Part shown: one piece after another, positions 1 to 8,358 of the stretch
Numbering within the stretch: position 1 is the stretch's first letter
Layout: each line of letters opens with the position of its first letter
Source: Candidatus Kurthia equi
GTDB lineage: Bacteria; Bacillota; Bacilli; Bacillales_A; Planococcaceae
Length of the DNA stretch: 33,488 nucleotides
Direction: 5' to 3'
Assembly: GCA_018065935.1 (NCBI GenBank)
Contig: JAGHSJ010000338.1
Coordinates: 1 to 33,488, forward strand
Notes under the pieces: generated by a model
What the model was told of the DNA's origin: nothing
Seen by the model: only the letters and a program-made list of their open reading frames with translations
Database searches by the model: none
Made by a program: the position numbers and the translations under genes

Positions 1-92
1 ATACTCTATTCAGTTGTAAATTACTTAGTTGGTGAATCAATGAGTGAGTATTCTGAGAGCTATGCGTTGTCGCGCTGGCTCTTTTTTTGCGT

Positions 93-1022
93 TCAAATTC
101 TCATATCGCGCAATGGACTATGCTTGCGCCCAATGTCGAGAACGTCATCTTGCGCTAGTCCTCTTAAATACTTTGCGGTAATTTGCGTATCATAATGCCC
201 TAATAGTCGGCTAAGCGTATAAATATCTATACCATTCCGCAATTGTTTCTGCGCAAAATAGTGCCTGCAATCATGCGGCGAACATCGTACTTCCTCGCGA
301 ACCTCCGCCATTTTACAATGCTTTTTTAATATGCGATTGATAGTCGAACGATATAAACCTTGCGCCGAGTGGTCGAGAAAATAATTGTCGTCAATTTCGT
401 AGTTAAATTTATGCTTGAAGCGCTCATCGCGATAGTTTTCATACTTTCGCATATACTTTCGCATAGTCTTGCTAATATAGACTAAGCGCTCTTTGTCGCC
501 TTTTCCTCGAATCAATATATAACCGCGTGCTATATCATCGTTTCTTATACCGCATAACTCGCTCACTCTTACGCCCGTTTCGAATAGGAATATAAGAATT
601 AGTTTATTACGCATATTTGTATAATTAGATTCGGGCACGCTGCTTATGATTCGCTTTACTTCCGCATCGTTGAACGTAATAAGTACGCGTTGTGCCTCTT
701 TTAAACTCTTAATACGACGCATAGGATTGTCGCTTTCATCTATGACGCCTTCCTCTATCGCAAAATTAAAGAATACTTTTAGCGTTGCTAAGTTATTATT
801 AATCGTATTATTACTTTCAGCGCCTAGCTCCTGCCTATTCGCTATATAACGCTTAATGTGGCTAGACGTTATTTCCTCGACTGCAATGTCGCCATGCTCT
901 GCGTTCATTAATTCCGCAAAAGTATCTAAGCGATATGCACATAGTTTTATATATTCGCTTTTGCGCCCTTCGATGCGTTGCTCATGCGTGAAATCAGATA
1001 TTAAACGACTAATTTTAGACAT
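93..1022 (-). CDS. Tyrosine recombinase / phage-type integrase (XerC/D-like)
   Basis: This is a site-specific DNA recombinase of the tyrosine family. I chose the ATG giving MSKISRL because AAGGAGGG sits 8 bases upstream; the longer ORF start has no such site. The product is 309 residues, normal for the family. The N-terminal SAM-like core-binding domain spans about residues 5-100 and the catalytic domain about 115-295. All catalytic residues are visible: R152 (TGVRVSEL), K174 (RGKGDKER), H250 and R253 (PHDCRH), H276 (LLGH) and the nucleophile Y285 (ITAKYLRG). It lies just past the guaA stop codon on the same strand, the usual arrangement for an element integrated at the guaA 3' end. Its DNA is richer in GCG, TCG and CGC triplets than the neighbouring genes, which suggests transfer. 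A chromosomal Xer protein is less likely given this position. Confidence 0.93.
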   Translation of the reverse strand: MSKISRLISDFTHEQRIEGRKSEYIKLCAYRLDTFAELMNAEHGDIAVEEITSSHIKRYIANRQELGAESNNTINNNLATLKVFFNFAIEEGVIDESDNPMRRIKSLKEAQRVLITFNDAEVKRIISSVPESNYTNMRNKLILIFLFETGVRVSELCGIRNDDIARGYILIRGKGDKERLVYISKTMRKYMRKYENYRDERFKHKFNYEIDDNYFLDHSAQGLYRSTINRILKKHCKMAEVREEVRCSPHDCRHYFAQKQLRNGIDIYTLSRLLGHYDTQITAKYLRGLAQDDVLDIGRKHSPLRDMRI

Positions 1023-1030
1023 GAAAAAAG

Positions 1031-1077
1031 CCCTCCTTATTACCGCGATTATACGGAATAAAGAGAGCATATTTGAA
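1031..1077 (-). promoter_or_regulatory. Candidate integrase promoter and ribosome binding site
   Basis: On the minus strand there is a perfect -10 TATAAT, and a weaker -35 TTCAAA lies 18 bases upstream. AAGGAGGG follows shortly before the integrase ATG. The predicted leader is very short. The sequence match is good but untested. Confidence 0.5.
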
Positions 1078-1170
1078 AGTTAGATAGTAGCGTTAGAATA
1101 ATCGGCTATTTCATTATAAACGTTGATATGGCGCTATTTCCACGCTATAACATGACGTTCATTGTTCCGC

Positions 1171-2724
1171 CTATTCCCACTCAATAGTTGCTGGTGGCTT
1201 AGATGTAATATCGTAGACTACGCGGTTGATGTGGTCTACTTCGTTTACAAGACGTACTGAGATTTTTTCTAGGACGTCCCAAGGGATACGTGCCCAGTCA
1301 GATGTCATACCGTCGATTGATGTTACTGCGCGAATACCGATTGTGTAATCGTATGTGCGTTGGTCGCCCATTACGCCTACTGAACGGATGTCAGGTAATA
1401 CTGTGAAGTACTGCCAGATGTCACGGTCAAGACCAGCTTTAGCGATTTCTTCACGAAGGATGAAATCAGATTCGCGAACGATTTCTAATTTTTCTTCTGT
1501 GATTGCACCAAGTACACGAATTCCAAGACCTGGGCCTGGGAATGGTTGACGCCATACAACTTTTTCATCAAGACCTAATTCAAGACCAAGTTGACGTACT
1601 TCATCTTTGAATAATGTGTTTAATGGCTCGATTAATTTGAATTGCATGTCTTCAGGTAATCCACCTACGTTATGGTGAGATTTGATTGTTTGTGCAGTTG
1701 CTGTACCTGATTCGATGATGTCAGTGTAAAGAGTACCTTGTGCAAGGAAGTCCATACCTTCTAGTTTAGAAGCTTCTTCGTCGAATACGTAAATGAATTC
1801 GTTACCGATAATTTTACGTTTTTTCTCTGGATCAGAAACGCCAGCAAGTTTTTCCATGAAGCGTTCACGTGCATCGATTTTGATTAAGTTCATATCGAAA
1901 TCTTCAGTGAAAGTTTTCATAACTTGTTCAACTTCACCTTTACGGTTTAAGTTGTGATCTACGAACATACATGTTAATTGATCGCCGATAGCTCTGTGGA
2001 TTAATACAGCTACTACTGATGAATCAACGCCGCCTGATAACGCGCAAAGAACTTTTTTGTCCCCTACTTGTTCACGGATTTTTTCAACTTGCATCTCAAT
2101 AAAGTTTTCCATTGACCAGTCGCCTTTAGCTCCACAAATATCTAATGCGAAGTGACGTAGTAAGTCATTTCCGTAAACAGAGTGACGTACTTCTGGGTGG
2201 AATTGTACTGCGTAGAATTTGCGTTTTTCGTCTGCCATAGCAGAGATTGGGCAAGATTCGCTTGTTGCGATTGAAGTAAAGCCTTCTGGTACTTGAGTAA
2301 CTAAATCTCCGTGACTCATCCAAACGATTTGTTCTTTTGGAAGGTCGCCGAATAATGAGTTTTCAGCAAGAATTTTAATTTCTGCTTTACCATATTCACT
2401 GTTGCCAGCTTTTTCTACTTTACCGCCTAAAGTATGCGCCATAAGCTGCATACCGTAGCAAATACCTAAGATTGGTAAACCTAATTCAAAAATAGCTTCG
2501 TCGATACGGAATGCATCTTCACCGTAAACTGAGTTAGGGCCACCAGAGAAAATAATCCCAGTTGCGTTCATTGCTTTAATTTCCTCAACAGAAATAGTAT
2601 GAGGGTGTAATTCACTGAATACGCCAAATTCACGAATACGGCGAGTAATTAGTTGGTTATATTGACTACCGAAATCAAGAACAACAATCTTTTCTTGTTT
2701 CACTAAGTTTGTGCTAGCTGACAA
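1171..2724 (-). CDS. guaA: GMP synthase (glutamine-hydrolysing)
   Basis: The enzyme converts XMP to GMP using ATP and glutamine, the last step of guanine nucleotide synthesis. From the chosen start it is 517 residues, the usual length. The N-terminal class I glutamine amidotransferase domain shows the nucleophile C89 (GICYGMQ) with H176 and E178 (QFHPE). The ATP-pyrophosphatase P-loop SGGVDSS is at about 230-236, and the C-terminal dimerisation domain ends in the typical ATIEWE. The ORF track begins at a GTG, but AGAGGTGG is better spaced for the TTG three codons later, so I place the start there; the GTG remains possible. A guanine riboswitch with a terminator precedes it. No convincing terminator is visible between its stop codon and the integrase. 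Confidence 0.97.
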   Translation of the reverse strand: MSASTNLVKQEKIVVLDFGSQYNQLITRRIREFGVFSELHPHTISVEEIKAMNATGIIFSGGPNSVYGEDAFRIDEAIFELGLPILGICYGMQLMAHTLGGKVEKAGNSEYGKAEIKILAENSLFGDLPKEQIVWMSHGDLVTQVPEGFTSIATSESCPISAMADEKRKFYAVQFHPEVRHSVYGNDLLRHFALDICGAKGDWSMENFIEMQVEKIREQVGDKKVLCALSGGVDSSVVAVLIHRAIGDQLTCMFVDHNLNRKGEVEQVMKTFTEDFDMNLIKIDARERFMEKLAGVSDPEKKRKIIGNEFIYVFDEEASKLEGMDFLAQGTLYTDIIESGTATAQTIKSHHNVGGLPEDMQFKLIEPLNTLFKDEVRQLGLELGLDEKVVWRQPFPGPGLGIRVLGAITEEKLEIVRESDFILREEIAKAGLDRDIWQYFTVLPDIRSVGVMGDQRTYDYTIGIRAVTSIDGMTSDWARIPWDVLEKISVRLVNEVDHINRVVYDITSKPPATIEWE

Positions 2725-2800
2725 AAGTTCCACCTCTTCATTAATAGTTAAGTAAAATTGAATTCCTCTTCATGCTGTAAGGTTGCTCTACCATTTTATC

Positions 2801-2840
2801 GAAAAAACGCGTGAAAAATAGTAATTACTTTTCTACGCGT
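2801..2840 (-). terminator. Riboswitch-controlled intrinsic terminator before guaA
   Basis: Read on the minus strand, a hairpin has outer arms ACGCGT/ACGCGT and inner pairing GAAAA/TTTTC, followed by a run of six T. It lies between the guanine aptamer and guaA, so it is the likely expression platform: guanine bound, transcription stops. The competing antiterminator was not worked out. Confidence 0.8.
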
Positions 2841-2918
2841 CTACTCTCAACTTAAAAGGTAAAATAATAAGTTTTTGCTATACTCAATAAAAAATATCGA
2901 ATATATACCGTTCTTTCA

Positions 2919-2989
2919 CCTTCATAGTCAAGTTATTTACGGCAACCTGGTAGAAACATTCGATCCTTATTATCAAACATATATGAGGG
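2919..2989 (-). ncRNA. Purine riboswitch aptamer, guanine type, upstream of guaA
   Basis: On the minus strand the purine-aptamer core is evident: a P1 strand with CATA, a 7-bp P2 (GTTTGAT with ATCGAAT), the conserved GTTTCTACC, a P3 hairpin with loop GCCGTAAAT, and the closing GACTATG that pairs back into P1. The specificity base in the 3' junction is C (GACTATG, not GATTATG), which in this family selects guanine or hypoxanthine over adenine. It lies between the transglutaminase gene and guaA, so it can control guaA separately from the upstream operon and also act on read-through RNA. Confidence 0.93.
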
Positions 2990-3014
2990 TTATTCAATTT
3001 TAATAGTTGAATTC

Positions 3015-3043
3015 AGTTTACCTTTACTAAGACTTAAAATCAA
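3015..3043 (-). promoter_or_regulatory. Candidate guaA promoter
   Basis: On the minus strand TTGATT and TAAACT are separated by 17 bases and placed just upstream of the guanine aptamer. The -35 overlaps the last codons of the transglutaminase gene. Both hexamers are only partial matches to consensus. Confidence 0.45.
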
Positions 3044-5250
3044 CCTCTTGTTTTATTGATTAAATTTTCCCAATATTCTTTGAAGTCATTCCAATGCTTA
3101 GGTTTTGCATTTGGATCATATAATTCCTGCTCCATTAGCAACGTTAAATGCATCATATCTGTGGTATTTAATTGCATATCTACACGCTTGGCAAAGTCAG
3201 CTAGCGTTTCGCCTTCTTCGCGAATAAGCTGCTTATGCTTTTTCAAATAACGTAATAATTTGTTATAAGCTGTATTTAAGCTAACTTGTTTTTTATTATA
3301 CGACCATATTGTCAGTTTCATCAGCCACGTATGTCGTTTAATAAATAACCAAATCGCCACAATTACCAGTAAGAGCGTTCCCACAATCACCCAAATAATC
3401 GTCGGTGCAGAAGTATCCTTGTTTTTCTCTACTTCTTTTTTCTGTGTCTCTTTCTTTTGCTCTTCTTTTTTCAACTTATCTTGTTGCTCTTTTTCTTTTT
3501 TCTGCTGCTCTTCTTTTTTCTTTTGCTCTAGTTCATCTGCTTTATTTTGAGGAGCAGAGCTTGCTGTTTCTTTCTCTTCTTCTATTTGATTATCAAATCC
3601 ACCAAAACCAATTGTTGGCTCAAAAGGCATCCACCCTACATTTGGAATATATACCTCTACCCACGAATGTGCATTATTATTCGTAACGACATAATTTTTC
3701 ATTTTTGTATCAGGATTCGTTCCATTCACATCCCCCGGTGAAAATCCTTTCACCCATCTGGTCGGTACACCAATTGTTCGCATCATAATCGCCATTGATG
3801 TGGAGAAATTATCACAATAACCTACTTGAGTATCAAATAAGAAGCGTGCAACATAATCTTCACCGTCCGTTGGATAACCAACATTTACACGAGAATATTC
3901 AAAGCCTGCTGTTCTAAAATATTCGACAATTGCGTTTGCTTTGTCATAGACACTCTCTTGTTCCTGCGTAATTTCTAATGCTAAACGACTCACCGATTTC
4001 GGTAAATTTTTAGGCACTTGAAGATTGATTGTTCTTTCATCTTTCGATAAGGCTGTATCTTTTTTAATCATTTCAATACGCGACTTATCTAACTCTTTTT
4101 CTGAATAAATAGGTGCACGATAACTTACATTGTAGTTAAGCAATGTAATTGGTTCTTTGCGTACGACCGCACGAATTTTTCCTGACTCGACTTCTCTGTA
4201 AAAGCCATTGTCTTTTTCATTGCTTGATAACACTTGATATACACCATATGGTTGCACAAGGAAATTGTATTTCTTATCCATTTTAATCGGCATAATCAAT
4301 GTCGTGTCATCTAGTCCTCGTGGTAAATCTGTTTTTATCACATCTTTATAGACAAAAGGATTTACATACACATCTTTTGCTGCGCGTTCCCAGCCTTTTC
4401 CTGTATAAGTAGATTTCGATTCAATCCGTAAATACTGTGACTCATCTGCTTCGTAATTCAAAACGGGAGCGTTATCTGTTTCAAAATCGCCACCTAATTT
4501 ATCGTCATTTTCTACATAACCGATTTTTCCTGTCGTATTCATGCTAGAGTTTGCCCATTTTACGACTTCTTGAATAGGAGCAGGCAGATTTTCTGAAGCT
4601 TCTTTTTTAGGCATTATAAATGCAAAGAGCGTACTTGCAATAATCATGAGCAATAATGGCACAATCAATTTACTGTAGTTGCCCACACTCGCTTTCATTC
4701 CATACTCACTCATTAGCTTTTCAACAAATAACACACCTGTAAGTAGTAAGCCAATAATCATAACTCGAATAATACTTGTTTCCGCATTATATGTTGTAAA
4801 CACGTCTAGTAATGCTAAAAATAATACGGTAATAATGAAGAAAAGCATGATGGAACGACGAATGGTTAACCAATGATGAATTAAATAAACAGTCATCCAC
4901 AATAGAATAAGGAAGAGCATACTTTTTACTGAGTTGTCGATTGACGTCCAATCACCTGTGAAAATGGCTTGTATACTTTCTATAAAACTATTTATAAAAG
5001 GTCCATTCTCCGGAGTATGAATAAATAACATAAACCAAATAATGTAGATAACTTTAATACATGCGGAGAGCCACGGATTTAAATTGAATAAATTTGTGAT
5101 TAGGCAAATTAGAATAAAGAGAATAAATAAGCCATAATAACCTGTGTCCGTTAATTCCATAATTGGTAGTAACCACTCGCGTAACATAAGGAAGATCAAG
5201 ACGTATAAAAATAATAATTTTCCCCATTTAATCAATTGTTTATTCTCCAT
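3040..5250 (-). CDS. yebA: Membrane-anchored transglutaminase-like protein (TgpA/YebA type)
   Basis: This 736-residue membrane protein has a transglutaminase-like cysteine-protease fold facing outward. About six to seven hydrophobic segments lie within residues 10-215 (DUF3488-like). A globular region leads to the transglutaminase core at about 430-550, with C479 in GYCDNFS and H528 in NNNAHSWVEVY. The usual Asp position reads Glu (PFEPT, E544). A very polar Lys/Glu/Gln linker spans 556-612, followed by a membrane helix at about 617-637 and a cytoplasmic tail of DUF4129 type. Its start overlaps the DUF58 stop by one base (TAATG), so the two are probably translationally coupled. B. subtilis has the same neighbours (yeaC, yeaD, yebA, guaA). 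The substrate is unknown; a role in envelope proteins is inferred. Confidence 0.88.
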   Translation of the reverse strand: MENKQLIKWGKLLFLYVLIFLMLREWLLPIMELTDTGYYGLFILFILICLITNLFNLNPWLSACIKVIYIIWFMLFIHTPENGPFINSFIESIQAIFTGDWTSIDNSVKSMLFLILLWMTVYLIHHWLTIRRSIMLFFIITVLFLALLDVFTTYNAETSIIRVMIIGLLLTGVLFVEKLMSEYGMKASVGNYSKLIVPLLLMIIASTLFAFIMPKKEASENLPAPIQEVVKWANSSMNTTGKIGYVENDDKLGGDFETDNAPVLNYEADESQYLRIESKSTYTGKGWERAAKDVYVNPFVYKDVIKTDLPRGLDDTTLIMPIKMDKKYNFLVQPYGVYQVLSSNEKDNGFYREVESGKIRAVVRKEPITLLNYNVSYRAPIYSEKELDKSRIEMIKKDTALSKDERTINLQVPKNLPKSVSRLALEITQEQESVYDKANAIVEYFRTAGFEYSRVNVGYPTDGEDYVARFLFDTQVGYCDNFSTSMAIMMRTIGVPTRWVKGFSPGDVNGTNPDTKMKNYVVTNNNAHSWVEVYIPNVGWMPFEPTIGFGGFDNQIEEEKETASSAPQNKADELEQKKKEEQQKKEKEQQDKLKKEEQKKETQKKEVEKNKDTSAPTIIWVIVGTLLLVIVAIWLFIKRHTWLMKLTIWSYNKKQVSLNTAYNKLLRYLKKHKQLIREEGETLADFAKRVDMQLNTTDMMHLTLLMEQELYDPNAKPKHWNDFKEYWENLINKTRG

Positions 5251-6455
5251 CAGCTTATCCCCCCAATAGAGGCAAATTGACCGCGTTCTGTGTAGCGGAT
5301 TTGAATGCCTTTCGATTGCGCTAAGCGTTCAAGTGCTTCATCTTCAACAAACGCACGATAATTATGCGGGTGAACAACAAATATAACGGGTTCGCTGCCT
5401 TTTTTAGCCGAACGTCCAAGTAATTCAATCCACTCTGCGGTTAAATTTGAGGTAATTAATAATAGAGCATTAGCATCTGCTATCATATGATTTTTTTCAT
5501 AGTACATACGCATATCAAATGGTGTTGGCTCAATTGTCGCTAAGTAATACATCGTCTTTTCTAAATCTGCCTGTGAATTGAATTCTTCAATTTCGTATGG
5601 TTTCTCACCAGTTCCTAAAAAACTGATTTGCTCTTTTTGTTGCAATGCAGCAGTAATTAATGAGGCTGCAAATGAAACTTGCCCCTCAAAATCAGTTCCT
5701 TTTGCACTGTCAAAAATCACACAAATATCTTCAGATTGTTGAAACTCAAATTCTTTTGTATATAAATTACCTGTTTTCGCAAAACTCGGCCAGTGGAGCC
5801 AAGTTATTCGATCACCCGGCACATATTCTCTAACACTTGCTACCATTGTAGAATGTTGTTGTTTCTTTTTACTTGTGTAGCCAAATTGTCCATGATCATG
5901 AGAAATCGCACGTTCAAAAAAGAAAGGCTCTACTTTTGGATAAACAACAATTGCTTTAGGCGCTTTGACATATGTTGTTTTTCGAACCCACCCAAGTAAA
6001 TCAGCAATACCAATTTGAATTCCCTGTAGTTCATGGCGTCCTCGCGCTATATTTTTTATTTGGTAATCCCATGTGATTTCTTTTTTCAACCCCATAACAA
6101 CAATTTTTCGAATAAGTCGTTCATCTACATATTCAAACATTCCTTTAGGCTCTACTTCCTTTATGGCTAAAAACAAAATAGGTAATGCAGATTTTCGTTT
6201 TAGCACCATCGTTAGCGTTAAAGAATCCCCTTCTTCTAGGCGTCCACTTGTAATGGTGCGCTCAAGTGAAATATTTTGTAGCGGTGTGAAAAATACAAGT
6301 AGCGAATAAAGTACGAAGGGAACAAGCATAAAGAAAATAAACCATAGTAAAAAGCCACCTTGTATGATGGCAAATATCAATGTCACGAGAAAAAGTAAAA
6401 TGACAAGAGAAATCCGCATAAAAGATGCGGTTAATCTGCGAAATTTGGACTTCAT
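5250..6455 (-). CDS. yeaD: DUF58-domain protein (YeaD-like)
   Basis: The 401-residue protein has two hydrophobic segments near the N-terminus (about 10-60) and a DUF58 domain. The family hallmark appears as VREYVPGDRITWLHWPSFA followed by KEFE, at about residues 207-237. The part after that resembles a von Willebrand A-like fold (CVIFDSAKG). Its ATG overlaps the MoxR stop codon (ATGA), and its stop overlaps the transglutaminase start. DUF58 proteins regularly occur with MoxR ATPases and transglutaminases, and a chaperone or assembly role at the membrane has been proposed for such sets. The biochemical function is not established. Confidence 0.87.
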   Translation of the reverse strand: MKSKFRRLTASFMRISLVILLFLVTLIFAIIQGGFLLWFIFFMLVPFVLYSLLVFFTPLQNISLERTITSGRLEEGDSLTLTMVLKRKSALPILFLAIKEVEPKGMFEYVDERLIRKIVVMGLKKEITWDYQIKNIARGRHELQGIQIGIADLLGWVRKTTYVKAPKAIVVYPKVEPFFFERAISHDHGQFGYTSKKKQQHSTMVASVREYVPGDRITWLHWPSFAKTGNLYTKEFEFQQSEDICVIFDSAKGTDFEGQVSFAASLITAALQQKEQISFLGTGEKPYEIEEFNSQADLEKTMYYLATIEPTPFDMRMYYEKNHMIADANALLLITSNLTAEWIELLGRSAKKGSEPVIFVVHPHNYRAFVEDEALERLAQSKGIQIRYTERGQFASIGGIS

Positions 6456-7402
6456 AGTTGATCCATCTTCCTTACAGGAACAGCTGTATTAATCAGAATA
6501 CGTCCGATGATATCCTCAACGGTTACACTGTCATAACGAATTTCAGGCTTTAATAAAATACGATGTGCAAAAACATACGGAGCTAAGTATTGCACATCAT
6601 CCGGTCTTACATAGGTTCTACCTTTTAAAAGAGCATATGCTTGAACAGCCTTCATTAATGCAATGGAAGCACGCGGACTGACACCTAAATAAACAGCTGG
6701 ATGTTCTCTCGTTTTTTGAGAGAGTGTCACAATATAATCTTTTATCATATCGGATACAGCCACTTCATTTACTTCATTTTGAAGCAGTATTAATTCATCA
6801 ATGGTAATAACCGATTGCAATGCATTCAGTGGACTTTCTCTTTCTGCGCGACGTAAAATTTCAACTTCATCCATTTTAGTTGGGTAGCCCATTTTCATTT
6901 TCAATAAAAAACGATCGAGCTGTGCTTCAGGTAATGGATAGGTTCCTTCATAATCAATTGGATTTTGAGTAGCCATAACAAAGAATGGTTTGGATATCTG
7001 AAGTGTTTTACCGTCAATTGTTACAGAGGCTTCTTCCATCGCTTCTAATAGTGCAGCCTGCGTTTTAGGTGAGGTACGATTAATTTCATCAGCAAGAATG
7101 ATATTGCCCATAATTGGTCCAGGTCTAAAATGGAATTCCATATCTTTCGGATTATAGATAGAAACACCTACTACATCAGAAGGCAGTAAATCCGGTGTAA
7201 ACTGAATACGTTTGAAATCTGCATTTACCGATTTGGCTAATGCGCGTACCATCATTGTTTTCCCGACTCCGGGTACATCTTCCAGTAAAATATGCCCTTG
7301 AGCTAATAAGGCAACTACACTTAGTTCTGCTATATGTTTTTTACCAATCATTACTTTTTCTATATTATGAACAATTGCTTGCAATTTTTGCTGTGCTTCC
7401 AT
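6452..7402 (-). CDS. yeaC: MoxR-family AAA+ ATPase (YeaC-like)
   Basis: This is a MoxR-type AAA+ ATPase, probably a chaperone for assembly or activation of partner complexes. From the chosen ATG (MEAQQKL, with AGGGGGAA spaced 6-7 bases upstream) it has 316 residues, close to B. subtilis YeaC. Walker A PGVGKT is at 44-49 and Walker B IILADE at 101-106. The sensor region ATQNPIDYEGTYPLPEAQ and the Arg-finger-type LDRFL follow, then the lid domain with SPRAS. It is the first gene of the three-gene operon with DUF58 and transglutaminase. The longer ORF-track start adds 23 residues without support. Confidence 0.92.
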   Translation of the reverse strand: MEAQQKLQAIVHNIEKVMIGKKHIAELSVVALLAQGHILLEDVPGVGKTMMVRALAKSVNADFKRIQFTPDLLPSDVVGVSIYNPKDMEFHFRPGPIMGNIILADEINRTSPKTQAALLEAMEEASVTIDGKTLQISKPFFVMATQNPIDYEGTYPLPEAQLDRFLLKMKMGYPTKMDEVEILRRAERESPLNALQSVITIDELILLQNEVNEVAVSDMIKDYIVTLSQKTREHPAVYLGVSPRASIALMKAVQAYALLKGRTYVRPDDVQYLAPYVFAHRILLKPEIRYDSVTVEDIIGRILINTAVPVRKMDQL

Positions 7403-7439
7403 GTACTTTCCCCCTGTAACTTTTATATGTATTTCTTTT

Positions 7440-7468
7440 ATTTTGAAGTTATTTTCACTTGTAGTCAA
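7440..7468 (-). promoter_or_regulatory. Candidate promoter of the yeaC-yeaD-yebA operon
   Basis: On the minus strand TTGACT is followed 17 bases later by CAAAAT, about 38 bases upstream of the MoxR start codon. The -35 is near-consensus and the -10 matches at four of six positions. Confidence 0.5.
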
Positions 7469-7552
7469 CAAATGGGCTAATAAAAGTGGATTTTTTTGTT
7501 ATTATATAAATCTAAGTATATGGATACGTTTTTTCATTTCTTTATTTAAACG

Positions 7553-7592
7553 TTTAAACAAAATGAGGAATCACGTTTGAACGTAATCCCCC
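7553..7592 (-). terminator. Probable intrinsic terminator of the nos-type operon
   Basis: On the minus strand GGGGGATTACGT pairs with ACGTGATTCCTC around a TCAA loop. That gives a 12-bp stem including three G-U pairs, followed by the T-rich ATTTTGTTT. It lies between the ATPase stop and the yeaC promoter. The 64 bases between the stop and the stem show nothing recognisable. Confidence 0.6.
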
Positions 7593-7656
7593 ACCCTCTT
7601 AAACTCAGACGATTTCCTGGTAGCACCCATTATATCCGCCCAAGCCTCTTATTAAA

Positions 7657-8358
7657 TTAATACTTTTTACTTTCTTCTCTTATAAGACCAATTTTACGCA
7701 TAAATAGTTCCTCTAAATGCTGGGCATTTTCTTGAGAAAGGACTTGCTGTAAAGAGCCATCCATTAAAATACGTCCATCATGAAGTAACAGTACGTCATC
7801 CGCTAATTCCTCTGCAAAAGACAATAAATGTGTAGAGAATAAAATCGTTTTGCCCGCTTCTTTTTGTTCATTCAGAATTTTTTTCAATTCCGCAATCCAC
7901 AATAAATCGAGGCCATTGGTAGGTTCATCTAAGATTAATAATTGTTCGTCACCAAGTAAACTTTGGGCTAGATTTAAACGTTGACGCATTCCTTTAGAGA
8001 ACTGTCGTACATGCTGTTTACGAAATTCCCAAAGTCCAACACGCTTCAAGACTTCTTCTACTCGTTGCTTCGGTAATTTTTTTAGATGTGCCAATAATTG
8101 AAGAATTTCATAAGCTGTTAGTGTCTGTGGAAAATTGACATCATCCGGCATATAACGCATAGAAACACCGTCTTGCCATAATAATTCTCCGCTATTGGGT
8201 TCTTCTTCACCTATTAATAGGCGGATTAATGTACTTTTTCCTGCACCATTCCCACCAGCTAGAGCAATGATTCGTCCACTTTGTAATTCAAAATCAATCC
8301 CATGTAAACCATTATTAGAGGAGTATACCTTTGTGACTGCTTTACCTTGTAAAATCAT
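7657..8358 (-). CDS. nosF: ABC transporter ATP-binding protein, NosF-like
   Basis: This is the cytoplasmic ATPase of an ABC-2-type transporter, 233 residues. Walker A GGNGAGKS is at about 35-42, the signature SKGMRQRL begins at 121, and Walker B LLILDEP is at about 140-146, followed by the D-loop and the switch His (FSTHLL). Its ATG overlaps the permease stop codon (ATGA), so the two are one unit. In nos clusters NosF energises the NosY permease with the periplasmic-type NosD to supply sulfur or a related species for maturing the copper centre of N2O reductase. The specific Nos assignment relies on NosD and NosL next door; by sequence alone it is a general CcmA-type ATPase. Confidence 0.82.
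   Translation of the reverse strand: MILQGKAVTKVYSSNNGLHGIDFELQSGRIIALAGGNGAGKSTLIRLLIGEEEPNSGELLWQDGVSMRYMPDDVNFPQTLTAYEILQLLAHLKKLPKQRVEEVLKRVGLWEFRKQHVRQFSKGMRQRLNLAQSLLGDEQLLILDEPTNGLDLLWIAELKKILNEQKEAGKTILFSTHLLSFAEELADDVLLLHDGRILMDGSLQQVLSQENAQHLEELFMRKIGLIREESKKY

Noticed and set aside
1-92. Possible second attachment copy or end of another gene at the left edge
   Set aside because: No match to the guaA end and no coding pattern in these 92 bases; nothing could be assigned.
7593-7656. GGGTGCTACC-like sequence resembling part of a T-box leader
   Set aside because: It lacks the GGTGG-ACC core and specifier loop, and lies downstream of the operon rather than before a gene.
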